From Mastigias papua (lineage: Eukaryota > Cnidaria > Scyphozoa > Rhizostomeae > Mastigiidae), in assembly GCA_964019165.1 (NCBI GenBank), contig OZ025280.1:14750428-14814427 (forward strand): a stretch of DNA of 64,000 nt, given 5' to 3'. Made by a program: the position numbers and the translations under genes. A model generated the notes under the pieces. It did no database searches. It saw nothing but the letters and a program-made list of their open reading frames with translations, and was not told where the DNA came from. Numbering within the stretch: the stretch's first letter is position 1; each line of letters starts with the position of its first letter. Shown one piece after another: positions 23,861-34,617 of the stretch.

Positions 23861-25168
23861 CTAGGGGCGTTCAAAAAGTTTCCAGATGTGAAGAAAGAGG
23901 ATAAGCTATCTAAGTTTATTTGTTTAAATCTTTTGAAAGTACTCTCCAGCATTGTCTGTACACTTTTGCATGCGCTGAAACCACTTCTGGAACATGCTCG
24001 CCCACTCTGATTGTGGTATGGCTTCAATGTGCTCCAGAAATGCCTCCACTGCAAGATCAGGGGTATCAAACCTCACCCCACGTAGCTTTGACTTAACGAA
24101 AGGGAAGACGAAGAAGTCGCAGGGAGCTAAATCAGGACTGTAAGGGGGATGTTCCAGCTGATGGACCCTTTCCGCATGCAGAAATTCCTGCGTAGCAGCT
24201 GCCCTGTGTGCAGCAGCATTGTCATGATGCAAGAGCAAGTCACGATGCTTTGTTCTTGGGCGTCTTTTAGCAACTGCAGCAAGCACAAGAGGCAAACAGT
24301 CCCTCACATATCATGTACTAGTCACTGTGTGCTGGGTAACAAGTGGTATTGCTGTCAAATGGCCAGTGCGAGAGACAACAACAGCAATCATTTGCTTAGC
24401 AATGGTGAGACTTCGAATGACTTTTCGAGGGGGTCTCTGTCCAACGGGGATCCACTGCTGAGATTGCTGCTTTGTTTCCGGGTCAAAACAGTATACCCAT
24501 GTCTCATCACCACTTACAATCTCCCAGACAGCATTTGACTTTCCCCCGTCAAATTTTTCAAGCATGGAACGGCACCAGTTTACCCTGCGTTGCTTTTGCT
24601 CCTCTGTCAGCATATGAGGTACCCATCTTGCCAAAACCTTACTTAATCCTAGGGAATTGTGCAATACATTGCTGACACTTCCCGATGATATGCCAACTTC
24701 CTCTGCTATCTGTAGCACTGTCACTCTTCCATTCTCCTCTACCAGTTTATGAACAGCAGCCACTTGAAGATCTGTTGTTGCCGCAGCCGGGCGTCCCGAG
24801 CGGGGATTGTCTTCCAGAGAGTGCCGGCCTCTTCGAAATTCGGCAAACCAGTCATAACTTGCTGTCCGTGAAGGTGCTTCATCACCAAACGCAGCTTTAA
24901 GACGAATATGACTTTGCTGTTGAGTTAAGCCACTTTTGAAGTCATAAAAAATCATTGCTCGAAAATGAGTACGTTGAAGTTCCATGGCTGGCGATTGACA
25001 GATACCAACTGCCCATTTTCAACATTCAGTTCTACTTTAGTTTTGTAAGTTATATAAACAAAACTCTCCAAAAGTTGGTATTTTGGATACATTGTTAATT
25101 GTATATTTGAAATGTACATATTTCACTTGTACTTTTTCAACATCCGGACACTTTTTGAACGCCCCTCG
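23861..25168 (-). mobile_element. Mariner transposon, copy A (1308 bp)
   Basis: The ends CTAGGGGCGTTCAAAAAGTT (left) and, as reverse complement of the right, CGAGGGGCGTTCAAAAAGTG form imperfect TIRs of about 28 bp. TA dinucleotides flank both sides (23859-23860 and 25169-25170). It interrupts the hAT-like element. The transposase is on the minus strand. Confidence 0.9.
23924..24985 (-). pseudogene. Mariner transposase, copy A, one frameshift
   Basis: The start is at 24985 (MELQRTHFRAMIFYDFKSGL). The paired helix-turn-helix DNA-binding domain occupies residues 1-110 (ASYDWFAEFRRGRHSLEDNP, RSGRP, VTVLQIAEEVGISSGSVSNV). WVPHMLTEEQKQRRVNWC is the linker motif. The catalytic core has SGDETWVYCFDPETKQQSQQ (first Asp). 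After a frameshift near 24308-24330 it continues with LLLHHDNAAAHRAAATQEFL (second Asp) and HPPYSPDLAPCDFFVFPFV, whose SPDL gives the third Asp of the DD34D triad. Including both frames it is about 345 residues, the normal mariner length. The two frames overlap around 24311, so a small indel is the main lesion. Confidence 0.9.
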
Positions 25169-26526
25169 TATCATCATTTTCGAAGCCTTTCCATCATCTC
25201 TAACACTATTGACCATCATGGCATGCCTCTGCTGCTGATGCTTATGCTCTTTGTTGTCTTATGTCAACTTTTGATTTGATTATAATGCTTGTAATAACAA
25301 GAAATTTACTTGGCTATACAAAGTCAGCAACAAGTAAGCTTCAAGGGGTTGATACTGATTTACTTGAAGGATTACAAGAAGTGAAAATAATGATAAGGTC
25401 ATTGCAAACGGATAGGGATCTGATTGATGGATACCACTCTGTATGGTTCAAGGATGCTTCACACATCACAAATAGTGTTGATGCTGCCATTAAAGCACCA
25501 AGAGTATGTAATCAACAGATCTGGAGAAGTAATATTGCAGCTGATGATGTCAGTACATATTTCAAACGAAAGGTGTCAATACCCTTTATGGATCATCTGT
25601 TGACAGAGCTGTCTGCACACTTTACCAATGAGAACTGCATTGCAATTAAAGCAATATCTGTTGTACCTGCAATCATGCAGAAATAATACCAATCTTCTGT
25701 CGGCAAGAAGCGCTCTTTATTAGATGGCGAACCTATGCACCTTGCAGAAACCCTTGAAAATCAAAGTACAATGCACTGAGATAGAGAGCCAGAGGAAAAT
25801 CCGCTAAGTTGAAGAAGTTAACAAGCCAAAGGATCAACAAGCCATGGAAACAGGACTTTTTAATGTTTTGTTTACTGTATGCTAATGATTTGCCAGACCC
25901 ATCAAATGTTTCCTATGAAGTGGATAACTGGGGATCTGAATGGACAAATGCTCCAAATGACAGTCTGCCTCAAAATCTCTCCAATACATTTTCACATGTC
26001 AATCCTAGACGATACCCATATGTCTACACAGCTCTAAAGGTTATGGCAGTTCTTCCGTTTACAAGTTGCACATGTGAACAATCAGCCTCATCAGTCCGTC
26101 TTCTTACGACTTACTTAAGAAGCGCTATGTCCCAAGACATGTAAAATGGCCAGGCAACCATTTATAGTCATAAAGATATCAATGGACCTATTGAGGAAGT
26201 GGTGGAAAAGTTTGGAAGAAAGAACAAGCGTAGATTAAAGGTCTTAAATTTTATGGACACCGACAATAATGGCAATGCCAAGGACGAGTCACTTATGTCA
26301 GAGATTTATTAAAAATGACCTGTGGCTCCATGATCTACTGTGGAATTTACAGTGTTCAATACTCAATGTATTAATTGTAATCCTTCTGCCTCATCATTAG
26401 CTCATTTGAAAGTATTGTGAAAAACAACGTGTCTCCTTATCAAAGCCGTCGCCATTTCGTTCCTTATCTTCATTAAAGAACAGTATGGTGATAATTGAAT
26501 AGTTGTTGCATCATTGTTCCAGTCGT

Positions 26527-27061
26527 TTGCCATTTTGCTCCTTATCTTCACTGCAGAATAGTGGTGATACATATGATGACAATAAGCTTTTATTGAATTA
26601 TAAAAAACAATACTATATCAATGGTGCTTCAATGTCAGAAATTCTATCTTTGGCAATGGAAAGCAGCGAGATAACTAGTTTTCTAACAGATATCAAATGA
26701 ATTGGACAATAATGATTTATCCATAAAGGCAATTATAGAAGTATTGCAAACCGAATTGATAGATTTATCTGAAGCTCATTTAACTTCCAGAAATATTTTT
26801 TGCAAGACCAAACATAGAAACAATTTCAAGTCGAACACTATTTGCCCTTGGTTTGATGCTGAGTGTCAAGAAAACAAACAGTTAGAAAAGAAGAAAAGAA
26901 ACAATATCAAGCTGCGCTGAAACTTTACGTAAATAATACAAATAAAACAGTGAATAATCTTAAGGCGGCTTATTTTCAACAGCGAAGGGTATATAAGAAA
27001 CTGATAAAATACAAATATCACAGTTGTCTTGAAAAAAAGAAAACAGACCTTTGGAATCTGA
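26527..27061 (+). pseudogene. LINE ORF2 linker region, copy A (truncated by duplication junction)
   Basis: It matches 35975-36509, where it continues into a reverse transcriptase. It contains YINGASMSEILSLAMESSEI and TICPWFDAECQENKQLEKKK, the endonuclease-to-RT linker style of non-LTR elements, with stops between frames. It is cut at the duplication boundary, so this copy never reaches the RT. Confidence 0.6.
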
Positions 27062-27410
27062 TTTGGTCGTTAATCATATGAGTACTAATTATACCCATTT
27101 GTGGAATACAATGGCAGTAAAGATCTGGAGTCTTTGTCAGGACAACCGAATCTGGATTACTGCCTGTCATAGTCCAGGTGAAGAAAATAGTATAGCGGAA
27201 AAGGAATCTTGTTGATTCTTTAAGCAGAATGTAGAAAGGATGTTATCAAAGCAATGCCTACTTAGCACTTTATCTTGCTTAAAATGTCGTCCAGACATTG
27301 ATCTTCTTGCTTCAAGATTTAACGAACAGTTTGATAAATAGTGTTCTCTATGGCCAGATCCAACTGCCTTTGCCATTGATGCATTAGCTCTCTTTTGGTC
27401 TATTTTAAAA
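27062..27410 (+). pseudogene. DIRS RNase H fragment, partial copy B
   Basis: Duplicate of 20616-20964. It starts in mid-domain at the tandem junction and retains ITACHSPGEENSIAEKES and PDIDLLASRFNEQFDK. Confidence 0.7.
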
Positions 27411-28139
27411 TTTTACTACTTTACTACCTTTAGCTTACTTTACTACCTTCTGAGACATGTGGTGCTCAGTGATATACATTTGATATGGAATCATACACAA
27501 GTAGATATAACAGACCATTACACACTGCTGAAGTCTTAATTAGGGGAAGCTTTCTTTTGCCCTGATAGTAGTGCTACATCTATTTTTAGCTATCAGCGAA
27601 ACGTGAACAATCATTCAGTGGTACTTGAATGGTAATCTTTGGCAGAAACTGTTTAAGACAGCAAAACCTTCTCTTGCTAAGAAGTCTTTCCTCACCATTT
27701 AGGAGACAGTAAAACTGGAAACTCTATTGCACACAATATTTGAATGATTATAGCCATTTCATAAGTGTCATGTGTCTGTTGTACATATGCATAAATATAT
27801 AAATTGAACACTAGTGAGCAAAAGATTTATGGAATATGTTCTAGAGTTCAGGATGGGACAGCACCAAATTCAAAATGTTCTTCATCTCCAGGTGGAGGGA
27901 AATATATCCTGATACAGTTGACAGCATATGAGGATATCATACCTCTAATTTGCTTCAATAAACATACCTATGAGTCCATCTTACATCTATCCATATGTAA
28001 TATGTCTATCCATTTTGTAGGTTGGACCATCCTAGAGATCTTCCTACTAGTAAAGCTTGTAACCATGCTACCCCACGTGCACAACAAATGGGTGAAGGAA
28101 AACACATGGAAATTCTTTTTGTCATCTGTGAGGCATGTA

Positions 28140-28310
28140 CATTAATTCCGAAAAATTTCGGACGGTAAAATTTTCGGACTAAGATGGAGTCCGAAAATTT
28201 TACCGTCCGAAATTTTTACCGTCCGAAAATTTTACCGTCCGAAATTTTTACCGTGCTAAATTTCTACCGTCCGAAATTTTTACCGTGCTCAATGCTTACC
28301 TTTCTAAAGT
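28140..28310 (+). repeat. Left TIR and subterminal repeats
   Basis: Seven or so copies of a (T)TACCGTCCGAAATTTT-like motif follow the TIR, some degenerate (ACCGTGCTAAATTTCT). They are probably multiple transposase binding sites. Confidence 0.7.
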
Positions 28311-28384
28311 TTTACCTGAAGCTTTAATCACAACAATATGCAAAGACAAAAAGCAGAAAAAGCGAACAATTTACGTTATGTTTC

Positions 28385-29065
28385 TCAGTCATCAATTATG
28401 AGTACATCTGGATTTTTCGTAACAGGCGAGTCATCTTCAGTATGATTACACTCATCATCTATCATAATCATAGGTCCAGGTTCTCCTAAATCATCCGAAT
28501 CACTTTCTTGTGAGTCTAGATTAGCTTCCAGGATTTCCTCAAATTCACCTTCAGAAGCATCATAGTTTTTATTAATCAATTCCATAAGCCTTTCTAAATA
28601 TCTTCGTTTCAAATCAGAAATACAAAAAGAAACCTTTAAGATGATTTCTAAACCACCATTGGCAATAGGAGACCTGCGACATTTTCCATTTAGAACTTCA
28701 CCGTTGACTGTTCCCCCGCGTTCCAGGAAAAACCAAACAAAACGTGAAATCTCCTGTGGAATGTGGCCCACTACTTCTGGTGATAGTTTGTCCACTCTTT
28801 TCAACATCCATGCAATTGAATATGGGTCTACAGTCAAGGCTTGTGGATTTTTCTCTTTAACTGCAAAAAGTTTATCTCCTCGTTTAGGGTTGGTCCAGAC
28901 ATTTTTCCCGTACACGTACCATCCTCTGCAGCCAATAACTTTCTGAAAACTGGATTGCATTTTCTAGCTCTTCAGGTAAAACCCTTTCAATTCTATAAGC
29001 AAAGTTATCCGAGTCGAAGCTGCCAAGGTGGTCTACCTCAGAGAATTTCAAAGATCGTCAAACAC
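28385..29065 (-). CDS. HIRAN-like accessory protein of the pogo-like element
   Basis: The open frame 28385-28960 gives 191 residues beginning MQSSFQKVIGCRGWYVYGKN. A HIRAN-like domain spans residues about 10-115: YGKNVWTNPKRGDKLFAVKE, SPEVVGHIPQEISRFVWFFL, ERGGTVNGEVLNGKCRRSP and ANGGLEIILKVSF. The C-terminal 60 residues are acidic (EGEFEEILEANLDSQESDSD). Upstream, a second frame from about 29065 reads EVDHLGSFDSDNFAYRIERV and LPEELENAIQ. It meets the main frame at a run of four Ts near 28950, so a one-base indel there may have split a longer protein. No Met was seen in the upstream part, so the true start is unknown. HIRAN domains occur in HLTF/RAD5-type DNA repair factors and bind DNA ends; a role in transposition is inference from location. 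Confidence 0.6.
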
Positions 29066-29415
29066 TGACTGCCCAGGTGTAGTAAATTCTGTTGCGAATT
29101 AGGTGTCAAACGATTTAACTGAACGTAAATAGAATTCTGATACATCATACTAAAAGTATGGACCAACAGCACAGCACATCATTATGGCACAAAAATAATT
29201 CAGTTTCTGCAAATGTCAATGCTCTAAGTGGTCTGGTATTTCCAATGAGCCATCTATTGGTGCTCACCTGTCCACCTTGAGCTAACAGATATCCGTTCAG
29301 GGTTCCCGCGGAAATATCATGTGGATTAGATCTTAAATCTTGAGATTTATGCATGCGATAGAAACATTGCCTTTTGTAAGGTTAGTAAGCAGCCAGTCAG
29401 AATACAGCAGCAAAA

Positions 29416-30888
29416 ATGTCTCTCTTGAAGTACTTCAAACAGGCTGAAAAGAAACCATCTGAAGAGCTTCAGAAAAGTGAGTTTCTGAGTTTGGTGACTG
29501 AGACCGAAAAACAGCAAGTAGTGCATGAACTAAAAGAAGCAGAAGGAAAGGGCAGTAAACGAGGGAAATATAGACGTTGGACTGGTGAAGAGAAAGCGGA
29601 AATTGGAAGCTTTGCAACAGTTCATGGTGTTGCAGAAACTCTGCGAAAACTTAAGGGGAAATACCCTCATTTAACTAAGCAGTCAATCAGTGACTTTAAA
29701 AAGGCAGCACAAAGTGCTCAGAAAAGAACGGGACAGCTTCCAAGCACAATAAGCAGCCGGAAAAGAGGTCGGCCTGCATTGATGCCCGAAGACCTAATGA
29801 AAAAAACAATAACTTTGGTTGAAGCATTACGTCTTAAAGGAGCACCAGTAACTGCTTCTGTTATTAACTCAATTGCAAAGGGAGTTGTAATTGCCAATGA
29901 TCGCAGCATTTTGATCGAGTATGGGGGTTATTTGAGCCTTAACAGTGACTGGGGAAAAAATGTACTCTACAGGATGGAAAAAGAAGGAAAGAAGATGACC
30001 CGTAGATGTGCCACTACATCAAAACTTCCAGTTGCCCCAGGGATTATAAGCGAGGTAAAACTAGACTTTCAACGTAAAATAAAAGCTGCGCAATCTAAGC
30101 ATGATATTCCTGATGATCTCATCATAAATTTTGACCAGACGCCATTGTCATATATTTGCTCTCCAAATCACACACTGCACCAACGTGGAGCAAAGAGTGT
30201 TCCCCTTATTAGCAAGGGTAAGAAGAAGCAAATTACTGGAACCTTCACAGTAACGAAATCGGGGATATTTCTACCAATGCAACTGATATATCAGGGAAAA
30301 ACAGCGCGTTGTCTTCCACGAGAAATAGAATTTCCTGATGGATTCAATGTATGTTACACAGAGAATCATTGGAGTAATGAGGAAAAAGTCATTGAGCTCT
30401 TGCAAGAGGTGATCTTTCCATTCATTGCATCAAAAAAAGTGGAGCACGGTTTGGCAGCAGGTCAGAAGGCTCTTCTGATCTTTGATGTGTTCAGAGCTCA
30501 CAAAACAGAGATGGTATTACACTTGATGGAACAAAATTCATGTGAAGTGGTATTTGTCCCTGCAAATATGACACATCATTTTCAGCCACTCGACCTTACC
30601 ATTAATGGAGTTGCCAAGAAATTCTTAACAACAAAATTTGAGGAGTGGTATGCCAAGGAAATTACGCAGCAGATCAATGCAGGGGTTGATGTTTATTCAA
30701 TTGAAATAAAGACAACATTATCTGTCTTGAAAGCAGTCCATGCAAAGTGGTTGATTGGGTTATATGATCATTTGAGAAACCAGTCAGATCTGATACAAAA
30801 GGGCTTCGATGTTTCTGGAATTACAGCTGCAATTGCATCAAATATTGAACCTGAAGATCCTTTCCTCGATCTTGATTCAGATGAGTAG
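29416..30888 (+). CDS. Pogo-like DDE transposase, uninterrupted
   Basis: 490 residues starting MSLLKYFKQAEKKPSEELQK, with AAA before the ATG. Order: a basic/charged N-terminus, then a probable helix-turn-helix (about 52-100, YRRWTGEEKAEIGSFATVHG and TKQSISDFKKAAQ), a second DNA-binding/linker region (118-200), then a DDE_1-type core. The catalytic candidates are D240 (IINFDQTPLS), D357 (ALLIFDVFRAHKTEM) and D393 (ANMTHHFQPLDLTINGVAKK), a DD35D spacing that fits the pogo branch. The C-terminus is acidic (EPEDPFLDLDSDE). Full length with no stops or frameshifts, this is the only DNA transposase in the window that looks capable of function, and it lies between well-matched TIRs. It would cut and paste the element at TA sites in the nucleus. 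Confidence 0.9.
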   Translation: MSLLKYFKQAEKKPSEELQKSEFLSLVTETEKQQVVHELKEAEGKGSKRGKYRRWTGEEKAEIGSFATVHGVAETLRKLKGKYPHLTKQSISDFKKAAQSAQKRTGQLPSTISSRKRGRPALMPEDLMKKTITLVEALRLKGAPVTASVINSIAKGVVIANDRSILIEYGGYLSLNSDWGKNVLYRMEKEGKKMTRRCATTSKLPVAPGIISEVKLDFQRKIKAAQSKHDIPDDLIINFDQTPLSYICSPNHTLHQRGAKSVPLISKGKKKQITGTFTVTKSGIFLPMQLIYQGKTARCLPREIEFPDGFNVCYTENHWSNEEKVIELLQEVIFPFIASKKVEHGLAAGQKALLIFDVFRAHKTEMVLHLMEQNSCEVVFVPANMTHHFQPLDLTINGVAKKFLTTKFEEWYAKEITQQINAGVDVYSIEIKTTLSVLKAVHAKWLIGLYDHLRNQSDLIQKGFDVSGITAAIASNIEPEDPFLDLDSDE

Positions 30889-31019
30889 AACACATAATAA
30901 GACTACATAAGTGCAATCACACTGACATTTTATCACTATTTATAATGCTTTATTGGAGATGTTATTTGGAAAACCTAAATTGTTAATTAAGACATTTATC
31001 CGAAATTACTTTTCATCTG

Positions 31020-31140
31020 GCACACTTTGTCCGAAATTTTTGTCCGAAATAGTCCGAAATCTTCAAATTTTGGTCCGAAATTTTCTGTCCGAAAATAAAA
31101 CGTCCGAAATTTTACCGTCCGAAATTTTTCGGGATTAATG
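31020..31140 (-). repeat. Right TIR and subterminal repeats
   Basis: Several GTCCGAAAT motifs (31031, 31044, 31054, 31072, 31087, 31101, 31116) precede the terminal CGGGATTAATG. They match the left-end motifs in reverse complement. Confidence 0.7.
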
Positions 31141-33309
31141 TAAACCAGTTCTCTTTCATGAACACTTTATGTTTTCAGCAAGCTGTGTAAAAGTGTTTTT
31201 CCCATTCTTCACAACATATACACCCCAGCACATGGTTACACTCACATTGAGATGTAGCAGCATAGGAGCAACAGTCTTTACATCTTTATGTCTACTGGTA
31301 CACTGTAATCCACTGACTTGCTAAACAGACAATTAACTCTCGTTCCTTCATCTGAGGAGTGCAACAACAATTTACATGAAAAAGACGGGGCAGAAGATGA
31401 CAAATTCACAAAGAAAGCAAGACTAGGACATAAAAACAGAGGAAACACAAAAGACAGAAACCGGGAAGTATGCAAATAAAAGTTGTCTACATACTTAATA
31501 TAAATTGCTACTGAACTGAACATTCAGCCATAGTTTAGGCTTTGGAACAGATATATTCCAAATCTTTTTGATGCTAGTATTTATCCTAGACAAGGCTGTG
31601 CGGGGTTTGTCTCTTATCCCATACACTGGTTCTGGTCATTTGAGTGATGCCTGTAAAAAGGACATAAATCGAACGTTTTTGACTAATCATGTTGTTGCCC
31701 GCTTTGTCGCCAACCAAGAACATGTTCACCCCTCCTTTGAGATTTTAAGCCCATTATCGTCAACAAGCAGCTCAGCTTCATTTTCACTGTCATTTTCCAA
31801 TCCTTCATCTTTCTCAAATGCTCATAGCCAAAAGCCATCAAAAGATGCAGAAAAACTTCCAAGATATAAGCAGTCTAGACTACCTTTCCTTCAAAGCGCT
31901 CAGACAATTCCCTGAAAGTCCAAGTACCCACAGGTAACTACACTGCTACTATTAACCATTGTGAAGTATCAGTGGATGAAGACACAAAATCTCTGCCTTC
32001 TCAGCATTGTCACATTGATAAGTATGATATTGGTACCTTCTTTGAAAGGGCACCCAATCTTCCTGATGATGTTACATTGGATATTTTGGAAAATATTTGG
32101 AAACCTGACTATACTTTCCAGTGTCCTACAAAGGACATCTATGGAAGAAAAAGAATAGTTAATGTCATGTGGTTGGAGGACTTTCCTTGGCTTGCATATT
32201 CAAGCAATCTTGATGGAGCTTCTTGCCTCCCATGTGTTCTTTTTGGCAGGCGGATTGGGGTGAATCCTGCAAAAAATGATAAGCTGATGAGGGACCCCTT
32301 GATCAAGTGGTAATCTGCAAGTCAAAGGTTTAGAGATCAAGGGAGTAGCTCAGAAATCCACAATACTGCTGTTGCTACAATGGATTAATTTCAAAACAAA
32401 ACGAAACATAAACAGAGATCAATTCTTGAAATAAAAACTAAAGGTGCTGCTAAGACTGTAACTGAAATTAGGAAAAAACGTAGATCAATTGCAAAACCTG
32501 TCCTCTTGTGTGCACAGCAAAAACATTCAATTGCATGGTCACAGAGATGACTCTACATATTATGAAAGTTGGGACTGTGGAAATTTCCAAGCTCTTCTTG
32601 ATTTCAGGGTGGATAGTGGAGATGCATGCTTAAAGGAACACTTTGAAACAGCCTCTAAGAATGCCACTTATTGTTCAAAATCAACACAAAATGAGCTTAT
32701 TTCTTGCTGCTCTGATTTGATCAATAATCAGATTATAATGGAAATAAAAGAGTGTCGTTTCTTCTCTATCCTTGCTGATGAAGTGTCTGATTGTTCAAAT
32801 AGATAACAGATGCCATTGGTAGTCAGGTATGTTGATGGGAATGGGAGAAGTCAGGAAGGATTCCCAAAACTTGTTCAATGCAGTACTAGAACCTCTCGGA
32901 AAGCTCTAATGGATAACTTATTTCGTCCTTAAGGAATGATTTTAAGTTAGATATTATGCAGTGCAGAGGCCAATGATGTGATGGTGCAGGCAACATGGCT
33001 GGGAAATAGTCTGGTGTTGCAGTGAGACGTCTTGAAGTAAACAGAGTAGCCCTATAAACCCATTGTGCCTCGCACAGGCTTAACCGTTTTTGTTACTGCT
33101 GCTTGTAAGATCCAGACCATTAAGAATATGATGGACAATCTGAAAAAAATTTCCAATTGTTGTCAATAAGTCTCCTAAGCGTCAGGCACTCTTGGAAGAA
33201 ATGGTCACAAAACACCTCCCGACTTATTCACACACCAAAGTATTTGATCCATGCTGAACTAGGTAGATCCTTCGTATCACTGGCTTGAGTCATTTTCTGG
33301 AAATGTATA

Positions 33310-34617
33310 CGAAGGGCGTTCAAAAAGTTTCCAGATGTGAAGAAAGAGGATAAGCTATCTAAGTTTATTTGTTTAAATCTTTTGAAAGTACTCTCCAGCA
33401 TTGTCTGTACACTTTTGCATGCGCTGAAACCACTTCTGGAACATGCTCGCCCACTCTGATTGTGGTATGGCTTCAATGTGCTCCAGAAATGCCTCCACTG
33501 CAAGATCAGGGGTATCAAACCTCACCCCACGTAGCTTTGACTTAACGAAAGGGAAGACGAAGAAGTCGCAGGGAGCTAAATCAGGACTGTAAGGGGGATG
33601 TTCCAGCTGATGGATCTTTTCCGCATGCAGAAATTCCTGCGTAGCAGCTGCCCTGTGTGCAGCAGCATTGTCATGATGCAAGAGCAAGTCACGATGCCTT
33701 GGTCTTGGGCGTCTTTTAGCAACTGCAGCAAGCACAAGAGGCAAACAGTCCCTCACATATCATGTACTAGTCACTGTGTGCTGGGTAACAAGTGGTATTG
33801 CTGTCAAATGGCCAGTGCGAGAGACAAAAACAGCAATCATTTGCTTAGCAATGGTGAGACTTCACATGACTTTTCGAGGGGGTCTCTGTCCAATGGGGAT
33901 CCACTGCTGAGATTGCTGCTTTGTTTCCGGGTCAAAACAGTATACCCATGTCTCATCACCACTTACAATCTCCCAGACAGCATTTGACTTTCCCCCGTCA
34001 AATTTTTCAAGCATGGAACGGCACCAGTTTACCCTGCGTTGCTTTTGCTCCTCTGTCAGCATATGAGGTACCCATCTTGCCAAAACCTTACTTAATCCTA
34101 GGGAATTGTGCACTACATTGCTGACACTTCCCGATGATATGCCAACTTCCTCTGCTATCTGTAGCACTGTCACTCTTCCATTCTCCTCTACCAGTTTATG
34201 AACAGCAGCCACTTGAAGATCTGTTGTTGCCGCAGCCGGGCGTCCCGAGCGGGGATTGTCTTCCAGAGAGTGCCGGCCTCTTCGAAATTCGGCAAACCAG
34301 TCATAACTTGCTGTCCGTGAAGGTGCTTCATCACCAAACGCAGCTTTAAGACGAATATGACTTTGCTGTTGAGTTAAGCCACTTTTGAAGTCATAAAAAA
34401 TCATTGCTCGAAAATGAGTACGTTGAAGTTCCATGGCTGGCGATTGACAGATACCAACTGCCCATTTTCAACATTCAGTTCTACTTTAGTTTTGTAAGTT
34501 ATATAAACAAAACTCTCCAAAAGTTGGTATTTTGGATACATTGTTAATTTTATATTTGAAATGTACATATTTCACTTGTACTTTTTCAACATCCGGACAC
34601 TTTTTGAACGCCCCTCG
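33310..34617 (-). mobile_element. Mariner transposon, copy B (1308 bp)
   Basis: Same insertion site and length as copy A, flanked by TA (33308-33309 and 34618-34619). The left tip reads CGAAGGGCGTTCAAAAAGTT rather than CTAGGGGCG. It differs from copy A at a dozen or more positions, far above the background between the two duplicates. Confidence 0.9.
33373..34434 (-). pseudogene. Mariner transposase, copy B, one frameshift
   Basis: Start at 34434, with the same motifs as copy A (GDETWVYCFDPETKQQSQQW; HHDNAAAHRAAATQEFLHAE; PPYSPDLAPCDFFVFP). The first frame ends sooner, at 33862 (PPRKVM then stop, because of changes near 33863), against 24311 in copy A. Residue differences from copy A include RPRPRH for RPRTKH and AEKIHQLEH for AERVHQLEH. 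Confidence 0.9.

Larger units (their letters stand above)
22119..26310 (+). pseudogene. hAT-like (P52rIPK/DUF4371 type) transposase, split by mariner, copy A
   Basis: The left half (22119-23540) contains a Ser-rich N-terminus, then the TTF-type zinc-finger region (IWKPDYTFQCPTKDIYGRKR, then WLEDFPWLAYSSNLDGASCL and PCVLFGRR). After stops comes the DUF4371-like block (GNFQALLDFRVDSGDACLKE and FFSILADEVSDCSNR), then a stop near 23355 followed by QMPLVVRYVDGNGRSQEG. The right half (25170-26145) contains DVSTYFKRKVSIPFMDHLL and the C-terminal hAT dimerisation region (YPYVYTALKVMAVLPFTSCT, then CEQSASSVRLLTTYLRSAM). The mariner at 23861-25168 lies between the halves. Multiple stops and frame changes show that it was dead before or soon after the duplication. 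The family (52 kDa repressor of PKR inhibitor-like, hAT-derived) is inferred from domain order. Confidence 0.75.
20616..27061 (+). repeat. Tandem duplication, copy A (6446 bp)
   Basis: Bases 20616-27061 recur as 27062-36509, minus a 3 kb insertion. The junction is exact: copy A ends TTGGAATCTGA and copy B starts TTTGGTCGTTAATC, identical to 20616 onwards. Copy B ends TTGGAATCTGA at 36509. Identity is about 99.7% overall by eye. Contents: 3' part of the DIRS fragment, an unassigned spacer, a hAT-like element holding a mariner, and the 5' part of a LINE. Confidence 0.95.
28140..31140 (+). mobile_element. Pogo-like (Tc1/mariner superfamily) transposon, 3001 bp
   Basis: It interrupts copy B of the duplication. 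Copy A keeps the empty site GGCATGTAAACCAG, and here the same bases are split as GGCATGTA...TAAACCAG, so the target and duplication are TA. The TIRs start CATTAATTCCGAAAAATTTC (left) and CATTAATCCCGAAAAATTTC (right, reverse complement). Many CCGTCCGAAATTTT-type subterminal repeats follow. Two genes diverge from the middle: a pogo-type transposase rightwards and a HIRAN-like protein leftwards. Confidence 0.95.

Noticed and set aside
24149..24900. Plus-strand frames over the mariner (also at 33598-34349)
   Set aside because: Antisense of the minus-strand mariner transposase.
28140..28310. Regular CCGTCCGAAATTTT repeats looked like a CRISPR array
   Set aside because: Spacing is irregular, there are no unique spacers of constant length, and the repeats are inverted at the other end of a transposon in a eukaryotic context.
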